From Inquilinus sp. KBS0705 (lineage in GTDB: Bacteria > Bacteroidota > Bacteroidia > Sphingobacteriales > Sphingobacteriaceae), in NCBI GenBank assembly GCA_005938025.2, contig VCCI02000002.1, forward strand, positions 585,549 through 649,548: a stretch of DNA of 64,000 nucleotides. The letters run 5' to 3'. The notes beneath the pieces are model-generated. The model was not told where the DNA came from. It made no database searches and saw only the letters and a list, made by a program, of their open reading frames with translations. This document shows positions 17,619 to 25,783 of this stretch, in pieces. The translations under genes and the position numbers were made by a program. Each line of letters opens with the position of its first letter. Position 1 is the stretch's first letter.

Positions 17619-18002
17619 TTATAGGGTAAATTGCGACAAAACACTTATTATTGAACCTGCCAATAATAACGGGAGGTTGGTTATAGGTTTCTCGGTAATT
17701 TTTTTCCAGATGGAATAGCCGCCGTATACAAACATTAACCCTATACATACATATACCCATACCGATATATTGCGCCCGGCTATTACCATGTACAAGTAAG
17801 GCAGGCTAAAACTTACCGACGCAAGTAATAACGGGATAAGTATAGGCCTTTTGGCGCGCAGGTTCTTAACCGTCCATCCTAAAAATGAGAAAAAGCATAG
17901 CTTACTTATCAAATACAGGCTGCCCAATATTAAAGGGTCAACCTCGTGTTTTTCGCCTAAGCGTATCACCCAATCTTTAAATAGTGTTAGATAGTCTGCC
18001 AT
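17619..18002 (-). CDS. Four-helix integral membrane protein of unknown function
   Basis: A 127-residue protein with a soluble N-terminal helix (MADYLTLFKDWVIRLGEKHE) followed by about four hydrophobic segments (ILGSLYLISKLCFFSFLGW, ILIPLLLASVSFSLPYLYM, VWVYVCIGLMFVYGG, NLPLLLAGSIISVLSQ). No domain is recognised. It lies 28 nt downstream of the acyltransferase gene on the same strand and upstream of the 103-residue protein, so the three may form one transcript. Confidence 0.7.
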   Translation of the reverse strand: MADYLTLFKDWVIRLGEKHEVDPLILGSLYLISKLCFFSFLGWTVKNLRAKRPILIPLLLASVSFSLPYLYMVIAGRNISVWVYVCIGLMFVYGGYSIWKKITEKPITNLPLLLAGSIISVLSQFTL

Positions 18003-18030
18003 TTAACGCAAGGTAGTTTATTTTAAATGA

Positions 18031-19110
18031 TTAAGCTTGTTTCCTTTTATTACTAAGGTATTTGCGTAAAGGCGCATCATAAAAGGTTAATGCCAGCCAG
18101 GCAAAGCCCACCAGTAATATCATACTCACTATGATTATAAGCGATAGCTGCCCCGGGGCGGGTTTGTATCTATTGTTATAATGGGCGAAAAACCATATTA
18201 CAGCATAATGTGTCATATAAAGGGGGTAAGATATATTACCCGAGAACACGCATATCTTTTTTAGACCGGGCGATAGTACAGCGCCGGCCCCCAACGCAAT
18301 AAGCAGTGGGAAATATAAAAATACCACAAATGGCTCGGTTATCCAGTTCCATTTGCCAAAGGGCATTAAAAAGGCCGCCGACAACAGCACACACAGGCCT
18401 AAAAAGCCCAGCCTGTTTTTGATGATCCAGTTAGAGCGGTAAACAAGCAGCCCTGCCAAAAACGAATAGGCAATACGCGCTGCACCATCCCAAAAGTTAG
18501 GGATACCCCAGCCTCCCATTAAGTTGCCCGTATTGTAGGCTATATAACAAATGGGTAACGCGCATAGTATGGTTAATATGAGGAGGTAACGGCGTGCAAC
18601 ACGGTACAAAACAAGAGCATAGAAAATGTTAGCTACATACTCCCAAAATAGCGACCATGCCGGGGCATTAAAACTAAACAGGTTAAAATAACGCTCGGTG
18701 ATGGCACCATCGGGTATCATTAGTATCGAGCTTAAAAATATCAGCAATATTTTGCCTGCGGTATAGGATGCGGGTGGCCCAACTAAGGGGTCGAACAAAA
18801 AGGTAAGTACGCCAAGTACCGCGCCTAAAACAACCAGCGGATGCAGCCTGATGAGCCTCGATTTAATGAATTCCCAAATGCCTATTTTGCTTATACGGTC
18901 GTCATAAGCATAACCTATTACAAAGCCCGATAAGCAGAAAAAAAAGTCGACGGCTAAAAAGCCATGGCCTATAAAATTTTTGCTGTAATCTGTATAAGCC
19001 ACCTCCATAAAATGGAAACATACTACAGCCAAAGCAGCTACGCCACGTAAGCCATCAAGTATATCAAAATGTTGTTTAGTTTTTAGCAGGGTTGGCGTTA
19101 GTTTTGTCAT
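18031..19110 (-). CDS. Acyltransferase 3 family (OafA/YrhL-type) membrane protein, second copy
   Basis: A 359-residue multi-pass protein of the same family as the gene at 3075-4202. It begins KQHFDILDGLRGVAALAVVC and shares the blocks GHGFLAVDFFFCLSGFVIGY, AYDDRISK and SRLIRLHPLVV, and ends with the same DAPLRKYL/DEPVRKWL style tail. The conserved His after the first membrane helix and the Arg in RLIRLHP are the expected catalytic and acyl-donor residues. The family O-acylates surface sugars or secreted metabolites. The start at ATG 19110 is preceded by a short divergent intergenic region shared with the secreted protein at 19188. Confidence 0.9.
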   Translation of the reverse strand: MTKLTPTLLKTKQHFDILDGLRGVAALAVVCFHFMEVAYTDYSKNFIGHGFLAVDFFFCLSGFVIGYAYDDRISKIGIWEFIKSRLIRLHPLVVLGAVLGVLTFLFDPLVGPPASYTAGKILLIFLSSILMIPDGAITERYFNLFSFNAPAWSLFWEYVANIFYALVLYRVARRYLLILTILCALPICYIAYNTGNLMGGWGIPNFWDGAARIAYSFLAGLLVYRSNWIIKNRLGFLGLCVLLSAAFLMPFGKWNWITEPFVVFLYFPLLIALGAGAVLSPGLKKICVFSGNISYPLYMTHYAVIWFFAHYNNRYKPAPGQLSLIIIVSMILLVGFAWLALTFYDAPLRKYLSNKRKQA

Positions 19111-19187
19111 CTATGTTTTGTATGTTAGTAGCAGTGGTATAACCAACCACCATCACCAATAAATAAACAAAATTTAAACTATTAACG

Positions 19188-19562
19188 ATGAAAACTTTTA
19201 AATTATTTGCCGCTATAGTAGTAGCAACGCTGATTTTTGCAGTAAAAACAAACGCCCAGGTAACATCTACCTACATTAAGGGAAAATGGGATGTATTAAT
19301 TAAGGGTACCCCGCAGGGTGATGTACATTTCTTGTTTACACTTGCCGATTCAGCCGGAACGATCAAAGGAACCTACACCGACCCTGAGACCAAAGCAGAA
19401 GTGCCGCTTACAAAAACCGAATTAAAGGATGATAAAATTACCCTTTACTTTACTATTCAGTCGTACGATCTTTCGTTAACGCTCGCAAAAAAGGATGAAG
19501 ATAATGTTACCGGTAGCCTAATGGCCATGTTTGATGCCACAGGTGTGCGTATAAAAAGCTAA
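19188..19562 (+). CDS. Small secreted protein of unknown function
   Basis: A 124-residue protein with a clear Sec signal peptide (LFAAIVVATLIFAVKTNAQ, cleavage after NAQ). The mature part is beta-rich: KGKWDVLIKGTPQGDVHFLF, GTIKGTYTDPETKAEVPLTK, ITLYFTIQSYDLSLTL, NVTGSLMAMFDATGVR. It has the look of a periplasmic lipocalin-like or beta-sandwich domain in which each strand pair reports on substrate or polarity, but no family is recognised. It is monocistronic, followed by a terminator at 19584. Confidence 0.8.
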   Translation: MKTFKLFAAIVVATLIFAVKTNAQVTSTYIKGKWDVLIKGTPQGDVHFLFTLADSAGTIKGTYTDPETKAEVPLTKTELKDDKITLYFTIQSYDLSLTLAKKDEDNVTGSLMAMFDATGVRIKS

Positions 19563-19583
19563 ACGCCTTTATTTTTTGATCAA

Positions 19584-19616
19584 AAAGCCCCAGACTGAAT
19601 ATGCCCGGGGCTTTCT
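19584..19616 (+). terminator. Rho-independent terminator
   Basis: The arms AAAGCCCC (19584-19591) and GGGGCTTT (19607-19614) pair around a 15-nt loop, 21 nt after the stop of the small secreted protein. The stem is nearly symmetrical, so it may also serve the convergent gene at 19655. Confidence 0.8.
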
Positions 19617-19654
19617 GATTCTTACAGAACCAGTATCTAATATTGATGTTTAGC

Positions 19655-20977
19655 TTAAAAAGCTTCGTTTAGCCCCAGGAAAAAACCGCGTGAGCCGTAC
19701 TTGCCCCAGGCATAATCTAAGCATAAGTTGGTGCGTGTGGCTTTGTTAAACAGCACACGTAAGCCGCCACCGCCGCCGGGCTGCCATTTCTCAAAAAGTG
19801 TGGTACCCGATTCATCATTAGCGGTTTGCATGCTAAAAAAGGTAACCCCACTTATAAATTTGTTTTTTAATATCGGGAAACGGTATTCTACTTCCGAATA
19901 GTTAAACTGTGTGCCTTTAAAGTAGCCGGTTACGTAGCCGCGCCCGCTTCTAAAATTTGCGTCTTTTGCGGTACCGGGTAACTCCAGGTAGGGCACATTG
20001 CCAGTTTACAAATACGATCCCCAATTCCAAAAGGCTAATACATGTTCGGGGTTACGGGATGACAGGCTGAAATATTTTCTGAAATCAGTAGTAAATTGCA
20101 CGGCGCTTTTACTACTACCCATCCATGTTTCGTTAAAACGGAAACCGGCATCGGCATAAATACCTTTGTAGGCGCGGTTTTGGTTGTCGCGCGTGGTATA
20201 CTGGGCATTAAACAGCAGGCCGTTTGCCATATAGCTATCGCGATCGAAGCCATGTTTATCACTATAGATATTGTATGGCGTTAAGTCGGTGGTTGAAGAT
20301 CTGTCTTCTATTTTTCGGCGAATATCAAATGATACGCCCGCACCTAAAAACAGGTTTTTTTGCACCTCTTTATATACCTTCTCTCTAAAATTATAATATT
20401 GCGAGTGTAGCGCCCGGCCCTTTCGCTCGGGGTTGGCCAGTATCTGGTCGGCTTCGCTGCCCGTAGATGCCTTGCCTATACCTAACCCAAAATCGGGCGA
20501 AACTGTTAGTGCCGCTACCAGGTTACCCTGAAAATTCCATTTATTACCGGGTGTATAAACGTTGTGGTTAACATAAAAATAAATAATGCCCTTGGTAGTG
20601 ATAGATGCTGATGTTGCAGCTACAGAGAGCAGCGTATTAGGGTCGTTGCCTAACTTACGGCCTGCAACCGCCTTTATGCCTAACTGCGAGCCGATGCTTG
20701 GGTTTGACGCGATATTTGGAATAATGGTTATGCCCGATGGTTTTTTACGTACCGAGTCGGGTTTTTTATGAGGATGAAAAATATCGTTGAAAAGGTTGCC
20801 AATATCGTACTGCTTTGCGAGTGCATTAGCCTCCTGCCTTATCTTCACAGAGTCGGCGTGCAACGAATCAGCTTTTATCGTATCAGGAAGGGTTATCTGC
20901 CCATAGGCAATGGCATTAAAGCCTATAAACAAGGTAAATAGTAAAAATTTTAATAAAGTGGCTTGCCGTAATTTCAC
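19655..20977 (-). pseudogene. Omp85/BamA-TamA-like surface antigen, interrupted by an in-frame stop
   Basis: A signal peptide (LLFTLFIGFNAIAYGQ) is followed by a beta-barrel-like protein of Bacteroidota 'BamA/TamA family' type (ITIIPNIASNPSIGSQLGIK, NQNRAYKGIYADAGFRFNET). Codon 324 is TAA (20006-20008). The same frame then continues with TGNVPYLELPGTAKDANFRS, YVTGYFKGTQFNYSEVEYRF and a barrel end NLCLDYAWGKYGSRGFFLGL to a stop at 19655, so the whole is about 439 residues. No frameshift is needed; a single base change would restore it. The truncated product would lack the last barrel strands and should not insert in the outer membrane. Confidence 0.8.
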
Positions 20978-21163
20978 GCTTTTAGTGTTAGTAACTGCCG
21001 TATGGTTTCTGATAGCTTAACCTTATAAGGTATAAAATGTTTTTTTTGGCTTAAAAACTGAGTTTTCGATGATAAAAGGGCATAGTATATATTTATGTAA
21101 CAATAATAATTACTTAACTAAGCTCATCGTTTAAGGCAATATATTTGGTTAAACATTTCCTTT

Positions 21164-21504
21164 ATGAAAAATACCTTTACTTATCAGCTAACATCCTGCT
21201 TATTTGCGCCTGTACAAAAAGGACGATACATTTAACCCGCCTAAACATACTACTGTTATAAAAATGCCGGACTAATACTATTTAAGGCAATGCCGCTATA
21301 ACAAACGATGTAGTTACTTTTTACCAGAGTTTTGGCTTTGATACCGCGGTAAACATTGACGGTTACTACACACTTGATTTAAAAACCAAACAAATTAAAC
21401 TTATACAGGCCGATAGCACACCCTACATAGTTACCGATTATCAGCTAAAAAATGGCTCGGTATTTACGGTTAGGCTGATGGCGTTTATAAACTGGTACCG
21501 GTAA
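21164..21504 (+). pseudogene. Decayed small lipoprotein gene
   Basis: Several short frames together resemble a Bacteroidota lipoprotein. ATG 21164 begins MKNTFTYQLTSC; in a neighbouring frame LLICAC-TKK followed by DDTFNPPKHTTVIKMPD looks like a lipobox and mature N-terminus. After further stops, a clean 72-codon stretch (21286-21504) reads NAAITNDVVTFYQSFGFDTA, VNIDGYYTLDLKTKQIKLIQ, ADSTPYIVTDYQLKNGSVFT. At least two indels and a stop are needed to join them, so this is genuine decay rather than one base error. A perfect -7 element (TATATTTG, 21140-21147) just upstream may be the relic promoter. Original function unknown. Confidence 0.55.
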
Positions 21505-21587
21505 AATAAAACATCAACATCTCTGCAGCATTTTCTATATATCTAATTAGCGCCAAATACGTATACGTGTATTTTAGCCACGTACTA

Positions 21588-21618
21588 CTTGTTAATACCA
21601 GGCTAATATTTAAATTTG
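21588..21618 (+). promoter_or_regulatory. Bacteroidota-type promoter for the GNAT-NRPS-ABC operon
   Basis: CTTG (21588-21591), a 19-nt spacer, and TAAATTTG (21611-21618), a perfect match to the TAnnTTTG -7 element of the Bacteroidota primary sigma factor. Transcription should begin near 21624, giving a leader of about 18 nt before the ATG at 21642. Confidence 0.65.
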
Positions 21619-21641
21619 ACGCGCCCTATCCCTAATTAAAT

Positions 21642-22409
21642 ATGCAGTTGATCTTTAAATACGACTTCGAGCGATTGATGTCGTATTCGGTTAATAAAGC
21701 CAATAATATTAAAGTGCTCGAAGCTGCACCCTACACGCTGCTGTCTTTCCCCGAGGTCGGTTACTTTAATTACGCCTTTAACCATAATGATGAGCCTTTT
21801 ACTGAAGAGCAACTTAAAAACATTCAAGCCTTTTACCTTCAGCAAGATATAGCTAAACACCAGTTAATAGTTGATGCTAAACACAAGGATAATGGCCTAT
21901 TATTAACTAACAGTGGTTACGCCCATAAAGCCACTATTGCCAAAACAGTATTGCTGCCAAACAGCTTTAGCCACCAGCAAATAATGCCGGGTTTAGCGTT
22001 TGTACCGGTTACACAAAATAATTTAGCCGTTTTTACCCGTTTATATTTAAACGGCTTTGGGGCGGTAAACCGCAATGCAGATAGTGTGTTAGACAATTTT
22101 GGCACCCTGTTAAATAAGCCCGGTATATCGTTATACGTGCTGCAGCATAATCTTGATTTTGTAGGGATAAATGTTTTATATCACCATAACGATGAAAGCT
22201 TGCTGGCCGGCGGGGCAATTATGCCCGAATTTAGAAACCATGGCTATCATAAAAGCGGCCTTGCTTTTCGTATTCAGCAATCGCTGGCATTAAATAATTC
22301 AAAAAAAATTGTGGCCTGGGCCTACGATGATAGTATTAGCCTGCAAAACATGCTTAAACTAAAAATGACCGTACAGCAAAAGTTTATGGTTTATGAATAT
22401 TGTAACTAA
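21642..22409 (+). CDS. GNAT-family N-acyltransferase
   Basis: A 255-residue cytosolic protein. The C-terminal half is a GNAT domain: GGAIMPEFRNHGYHKSGLAF (strand 4 and a degenerate acyl-CoA-binding loop) and VAWAYDDSISLQNMLKLKMT, the typical GNAT end in which a dipole Ser/Asn precedes the last strands. The N-terminal half is not assigned and may form a second, degenerate GNAT fold. Its last 17 nt overlap the start of the NRPS-like gene (ATG 22393), so translation is coupled. Inference: it may acylate the amino acid or amine handled by the NRPS-like protein, or its product before export. Confidence 0.75.
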   Translation: MQLIFKYDFERLMSYSVNKANNIKVLEAAPYTLLSFPEVGYFNYAFNHNDEPFTEEQLKNIQAFYLQQDIAKHQLIVDAKHKDNGLLLTNSGYAHKATIAKTVLLPNSFSHQQIMPGLAFVPVTQNNLAVFTRLYLNGFGAVNRNADSVLDNFGTLLNKPGISLYVLQHNLDFVGINVLYHHNDESLLAGGAIMPEFRNHGYHKSGLAFRIQQSLALNNSKKIVAWAYDDSISLQNMLKLKMTVQQKFMVYEYCN

Positions 22410-24849
22410 GCTGTTAACCACCTGTAAAGCATTTCCAAATAATATTGCAGTTAGCCTGGGCGAGCAATCTATAAGCTATCAGGCATTGTTAGATCAAAGC
22501 CTTGTTGTAGCGAATTTTATTGCTGATAAAAACATAAGGCGCAGTTGTATTGCTATTGAGGTTAATAATACCATAGAACATATCATAGCTATGATAGGTG
22601 TGATCCTTTCAGGCAATTATTACCTATCGGTAACAAGTGATAATAATGCGTTTTTTTTGGCAGAAAGAAATTTGCCCTTGGGGCTATATATTGCCGATAG
22701 CCAGCTTGGCCAATCGTACCAGGCGGTGTTGATAGAAGACATCCTGAAATATAATACATCCAATACTACAAGCCTTCCTAAGATAGACCCGTATGATAAA
22801 CTGTGCGCCTATTTTACATCGGGTAGCACAGCCTCCTCAAAATTAGTTATCCATAACCATTACAGTATATACAGCCAATTACTAAACGAGATTGAGCAAA
22901 ACCAAATCACCAGCACAGATAAACTCGACTTTGTTTTTTCGCTAAGTTTTAGCGCGGCATTATCCTGTGTTTTCCCTGCGCTGTTAACCGGTGCCCGGCT
23001 GTGCGTTTATAATGTAAAAGAGCATGGCTTAACTGGGCTTGCTGATTTTTGGCAGCAAAACGGAGTTACCTTTAGTACAATATCTGTAACCACCTTTCAA
23101 GGTATTTGCAAAATAAACGAGACATTAAAGCATATCCCTTCTATCAGATTTGTATCAATAAGTGCCGAGCCGGTAAAGGATACTACGATAGCTTACTTTA
23201 AGAATAAGTTTGCAGCTGGTGCTGTTCTACAGATAGCCTATGCTACAACCGAAACGCGAACGATCACCGATCTTAAGATAGTAAACGATAACACCGAGCA
23301 ACCTTACACGGCATCTATTGGCAAGCCGGTTAATGGCAAAAACGTTTTTATTGCAGATAGAAATAATCAGATACTGCCTGTAGGCAGCATTGGCGAAATC
23401 GTGGTTGAATCGGAGTATATTGCCGACGGGTACTTCGGCCTGACGGAGGAAAACCTGGCGCAATTTAGTCGCAATGGCAATCTTATAAAATACAAAACGG
23501 GTGATTTGGGTTATTTAAATGAGGAGGGCTATCTTTTTTACGCCGGACGCACTAAAAGCGAAATTAAACTTAATGGTATTAAACTTAATATTAAAAATAT
23601 TGAGGATGAGGTAGAGAAAGTTAACGGCATTACCCAAGCCGCTGTTGTTATAAATAATACTATGGGTAACTTAGCCAGGCTCGTCTGTTTTTTCAAGGCA
23701 GGGGATGACGTATGCAGCAATCAAATAAAAGAGCGCATCAGTATTTATTTGCCGACCACGCATATCCCCCAATTTTTTATTAGAGTGCGCGAACTGCCCG
23801 CAACGCATTCTGAGAAAATTGACAGAAAGACTTTGGAAGCCATGCCCATTAAGGATTTGATAGAGATAGAGCAACCGGAAGGCCCACAAAGTGTTAATAA
23901 AATCGAAAATGTTATTATTGCTGCCTTTAAATCGATTTTAGAACTTGATAAAGTAAGTGCAAATAGCGATTTTTTTGACTTGGGTGGCGACTCGTTCACG
24001 AGCTTGCTTTGCATTGCCGAAATAGAGCAGAGCTTAAATATCAGGATTCCATCATTCGCTATTTTGTACCATGCCACGGCTGCAAAATTAAGTTTATATC
24101 TAAGCGGAGCATACGATAATAGCACCGGGTTGGTAGCAACACACCAATTAAATAAGCATCTGGAAGGCAGGCAAAACCTATATATCTTAGATAATTCGCC
24201 GGGTAATAAATACAAGCATTTTAAAGATACTTCGCTATCCTTACGATTTAACATTACCATTATTTATTATGATCTGCGAAAAAGCCACCAGCTACCCAAT
24301 GGTAGTAGCATTATAATGACTGCAATGATAAAGATAGTAGGCGTGCAAAATGGTAGTATAGTAATGGGCCATAGTTTTGATGGCTATATGGCGCAGCAAT
24401 TAGCCTGCGTAGTGCCGCAAATAACATGGTGCATATTAATTGATACCTACAACTATTTCGACATGAAGAAGGTATATTTTAAGTACACACTTAAAACCTT
24501 TATAAAGGCAATGGCATGGCATATAATCAATGCCGGAGATTATGGCTTGCCCGCCGTTCTGTTAAAAGCGAAACTATTTAAAGTAAAGCCTAAAGCCCCT
24601 GCAGATAACTCGTTTATTGAAGGTATTACTTATATGCTTGCACAAGTAAAAAATTATAAAACCATTAATAACTGCCTTTATGTTAAGGCAGGCAGGTCGC
24701 ACTTATGGGACAAAGGAGATTTTTTTGGCTGGAAAAATCATATTGGCGGCGTTTTTAAGGCTTGTTCATTAAAAACAACCCATGCCGAAATAATCAGCAA
24801 TGAAGCCTTGGCTATTACCAGGTTAATAAATGAGACTATACCTAAATAA
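22393..24849 (+). CDS. One-module NRPS-like protein: adenylation, carrier, thioesterase
   Basis: An 818-residue protein with three domains. Adenylation (about 1-500): the phosphate loop YFTSGSTASSKLVIHNH (S143) lacks the usual PKG, then AYATTETRTITD, YKTGDLGYLNEEGYLFYAGR, a K-rich hinge (KSEIKLNGIKLN) and the A10 Lys in THSEKIDRK. Carrier: DFFDLGGDSFTSLL, with S534 as phosphopantetheine site. Thioesterase: MGHSFDGYMAQQLA (S661), IDTYN (D684) and TTHAEII (H797), a complete triad. There is no condensation domain, so it should activate one acid, load it, and release it as a dimer, ester, amide or heterocycle. Substrate specificity was not deduced. Confidence 0.88.
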   Translation: MNIVTKLLTTCKAFPNNIAVSLGEQSISYQALLDQSLVVANFIADKNIRRSCIAIEVNNTIEHIIAMIGVILSGNYYLSVTSDNNAFFLAERNLPLGLYIADSQLGQSYQAVLIEDILKYNTSNTTSLPKIDPYDKLCAYFTSGSTASSKLVIHNHYSIYSQLLNEIEQNQITSTDKLDFVFSLSFSAALSCVFPALLTGARLCVYNVKEHGLTGLADFWQQNGVTFSTISVTTFQGICKINETLKHIPSIRFVSISAEPVKDTTIAYFKNKFAAGAVLQIAYATTETRTITDLKIVNDNTEQPYTASIGKPVNGKNVFIADRNNQILPVGSIGEIVVESEYIADGYFGLTEENLAQFSRNGNLIKYKTGDLGYLNEEGYLFYAGRTKSEIKLNGIKLNIKNIEDEVEKVNGITQAAVVINNTMGNLARLVCFFKAGDDVCSNQIKERISIYLPTTHIPQFFIRVRELPATHSEKIDRKTLEAMPIKDLIEIEQPEGPQSVNKIENVIIAAFKSILELDKVSANSDFFDLGGDSFTSLLCIAEIEQSLNIRIPSFAILYHATAAKLSLYLSGAYDNSTGLVATHQLNKHLEGRQNLYILDNSPGNKYKHFKDTSLSLRFNITIIYYDLRKSHQLPNGSSIIMTAMIKIVGVQNGSIVMGHSFDGYMAQQLACVVPQITWCILIDTYNYFDMKKVYFKYTLKTFIKAMAWHIINAGDYGLPAVLLKAKLFKVKPKAPADNSFIEGITYMLAQVKNYKTINNCLYVKAGRSHLWDKGDFFGWKNHIGGVFKACSLKTTHAEIISNEALAITRLINETIPK

Positions 24850-24908
24850 AAATAAGACTGTAACTTAATCTTCAAAAATAGGTCATAGCAGCATACGAAT
24901 ATAATTGC

Positions 24909-25781
24909 ATGGCTTTAGAAATTAAAAACCTTACTAAACAATACAATAAAAGCAAAACTGGCCTGTCCGATTATTCAATAACTATTGATAAAGGCGTATT
25001 GGGATTGCTTGGGCCAAATGGCGCGGGCAAATCAACTCTTATGAAAATAATTGCTACTATTAGCAAGCCCACCCGCGGAACGTTGTTTTTAGATGGTGTG
25101 GATATTGTAAACAATCCTGATAAAATACGTCAAGTGCTGGGCTACCTGCCGCAAGATTTTGGTGTATACCCCAACTTAAATGCCTATGAGTTTTTAGAAT
25201 ATATAGCGGCTATGAAAGGCGTTGGCGGCAAAGGCCTTCGTAGTCGAATAGATATGCTGCTGGATGGTGTTAACCTTACTGCCGATGCCAAAAGGCCCAT
25301 CGGCACATATTCGGGTGGTATGAAACAGCGTATTGGGATTGCGCAGGCATTACTCAACAACCCTAAGGTGTTAATTTTTGACGAGCCCACCGTTGGCCTT
25401 GACCCGGAAGAACGCGTGCGTTTTAGGCAGTTAATATCAGACATGGCCGATGATTGCATCATTATACTTTCATCGCACATCGTATCGGATATTGAAACCA
25501 TTGCAGATGAGGTTGCTATTATGAAGAATGGCACTTTGCTGGCGAAAGCCATACAGCCTGATATAGTTAAAATAGTTGAAGGTCGTGTATTTGAAACGGT
25601 TATAGATACTCCGGGTTTAAATGCGTTAAAAACGCGTCAATTGGTTATTGATACCAGCCGCCAGAAAGAAAAAACAAAGGTGAGGTATATTTTACGTTCG
25701 GACGTGCCTGAGGATAGCTCTGTTGCCATAAGCGCTACCCTTGAAGATTCTTATTTATTTTTAACGCAAAGCAACGCCTAA
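24909..25781 (+). CDS. ABC transporter ATP-binding protein
   Basis: A 290-residue ATPase with Walker A (GLLGPNGAGKSTLMKI), Q-loop (YLPQDFGVYPNLNAYEFLEY), signature (TYSGGMKQRIGIAQALL), Walker B (VLIFDEPTVGLDP) and H-loop (ILSSHIVSDIET). The group is the CcmA/drug-export type (NatA/BcrA-like). It has a C-terminal extension of about 80 residues. It follows the NRPS-like gene by 59 nt and its stop is 2 nt before the GTG of the permease gene. It probably powers export of, or immunity to, the product of the preceding enzymes. Confidence 0.93.
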   Translation: MALEIKNLTKQYNKSKTGLSDYSITIDKGVLGLLGPNGAGKSTLMKIIATISKPTRGTLFLDGVDIVNNPDKIRQVLGYLPQDFGVYPNLNAYEFLEYIAAMKGVGGKGLRSRIDMLLDGVNLTADAKRPIGTYSGGMKQRIGIAQALLNNPKVLIFDEPTVGLDPEERVRFRQLISDMADDCIIILSSHIVSDIETIADEVAIMKNGTLLAKAIQPDIVKIVEGRVFETVIDTPGLNALKTRQLVIDTSRQKEKTKVRYILRSDVPEDSSVAISATLEDSYLFLTQSNA

Positions 25782-25783
25782 CC

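Noticed and set aside
19655..19996. A separate gene starting at GTG 19996
   Set aside because: It continues in the same frame as the upstream Omp85-like gene after one TAA and has no signal peptide or ribosome site of its own.
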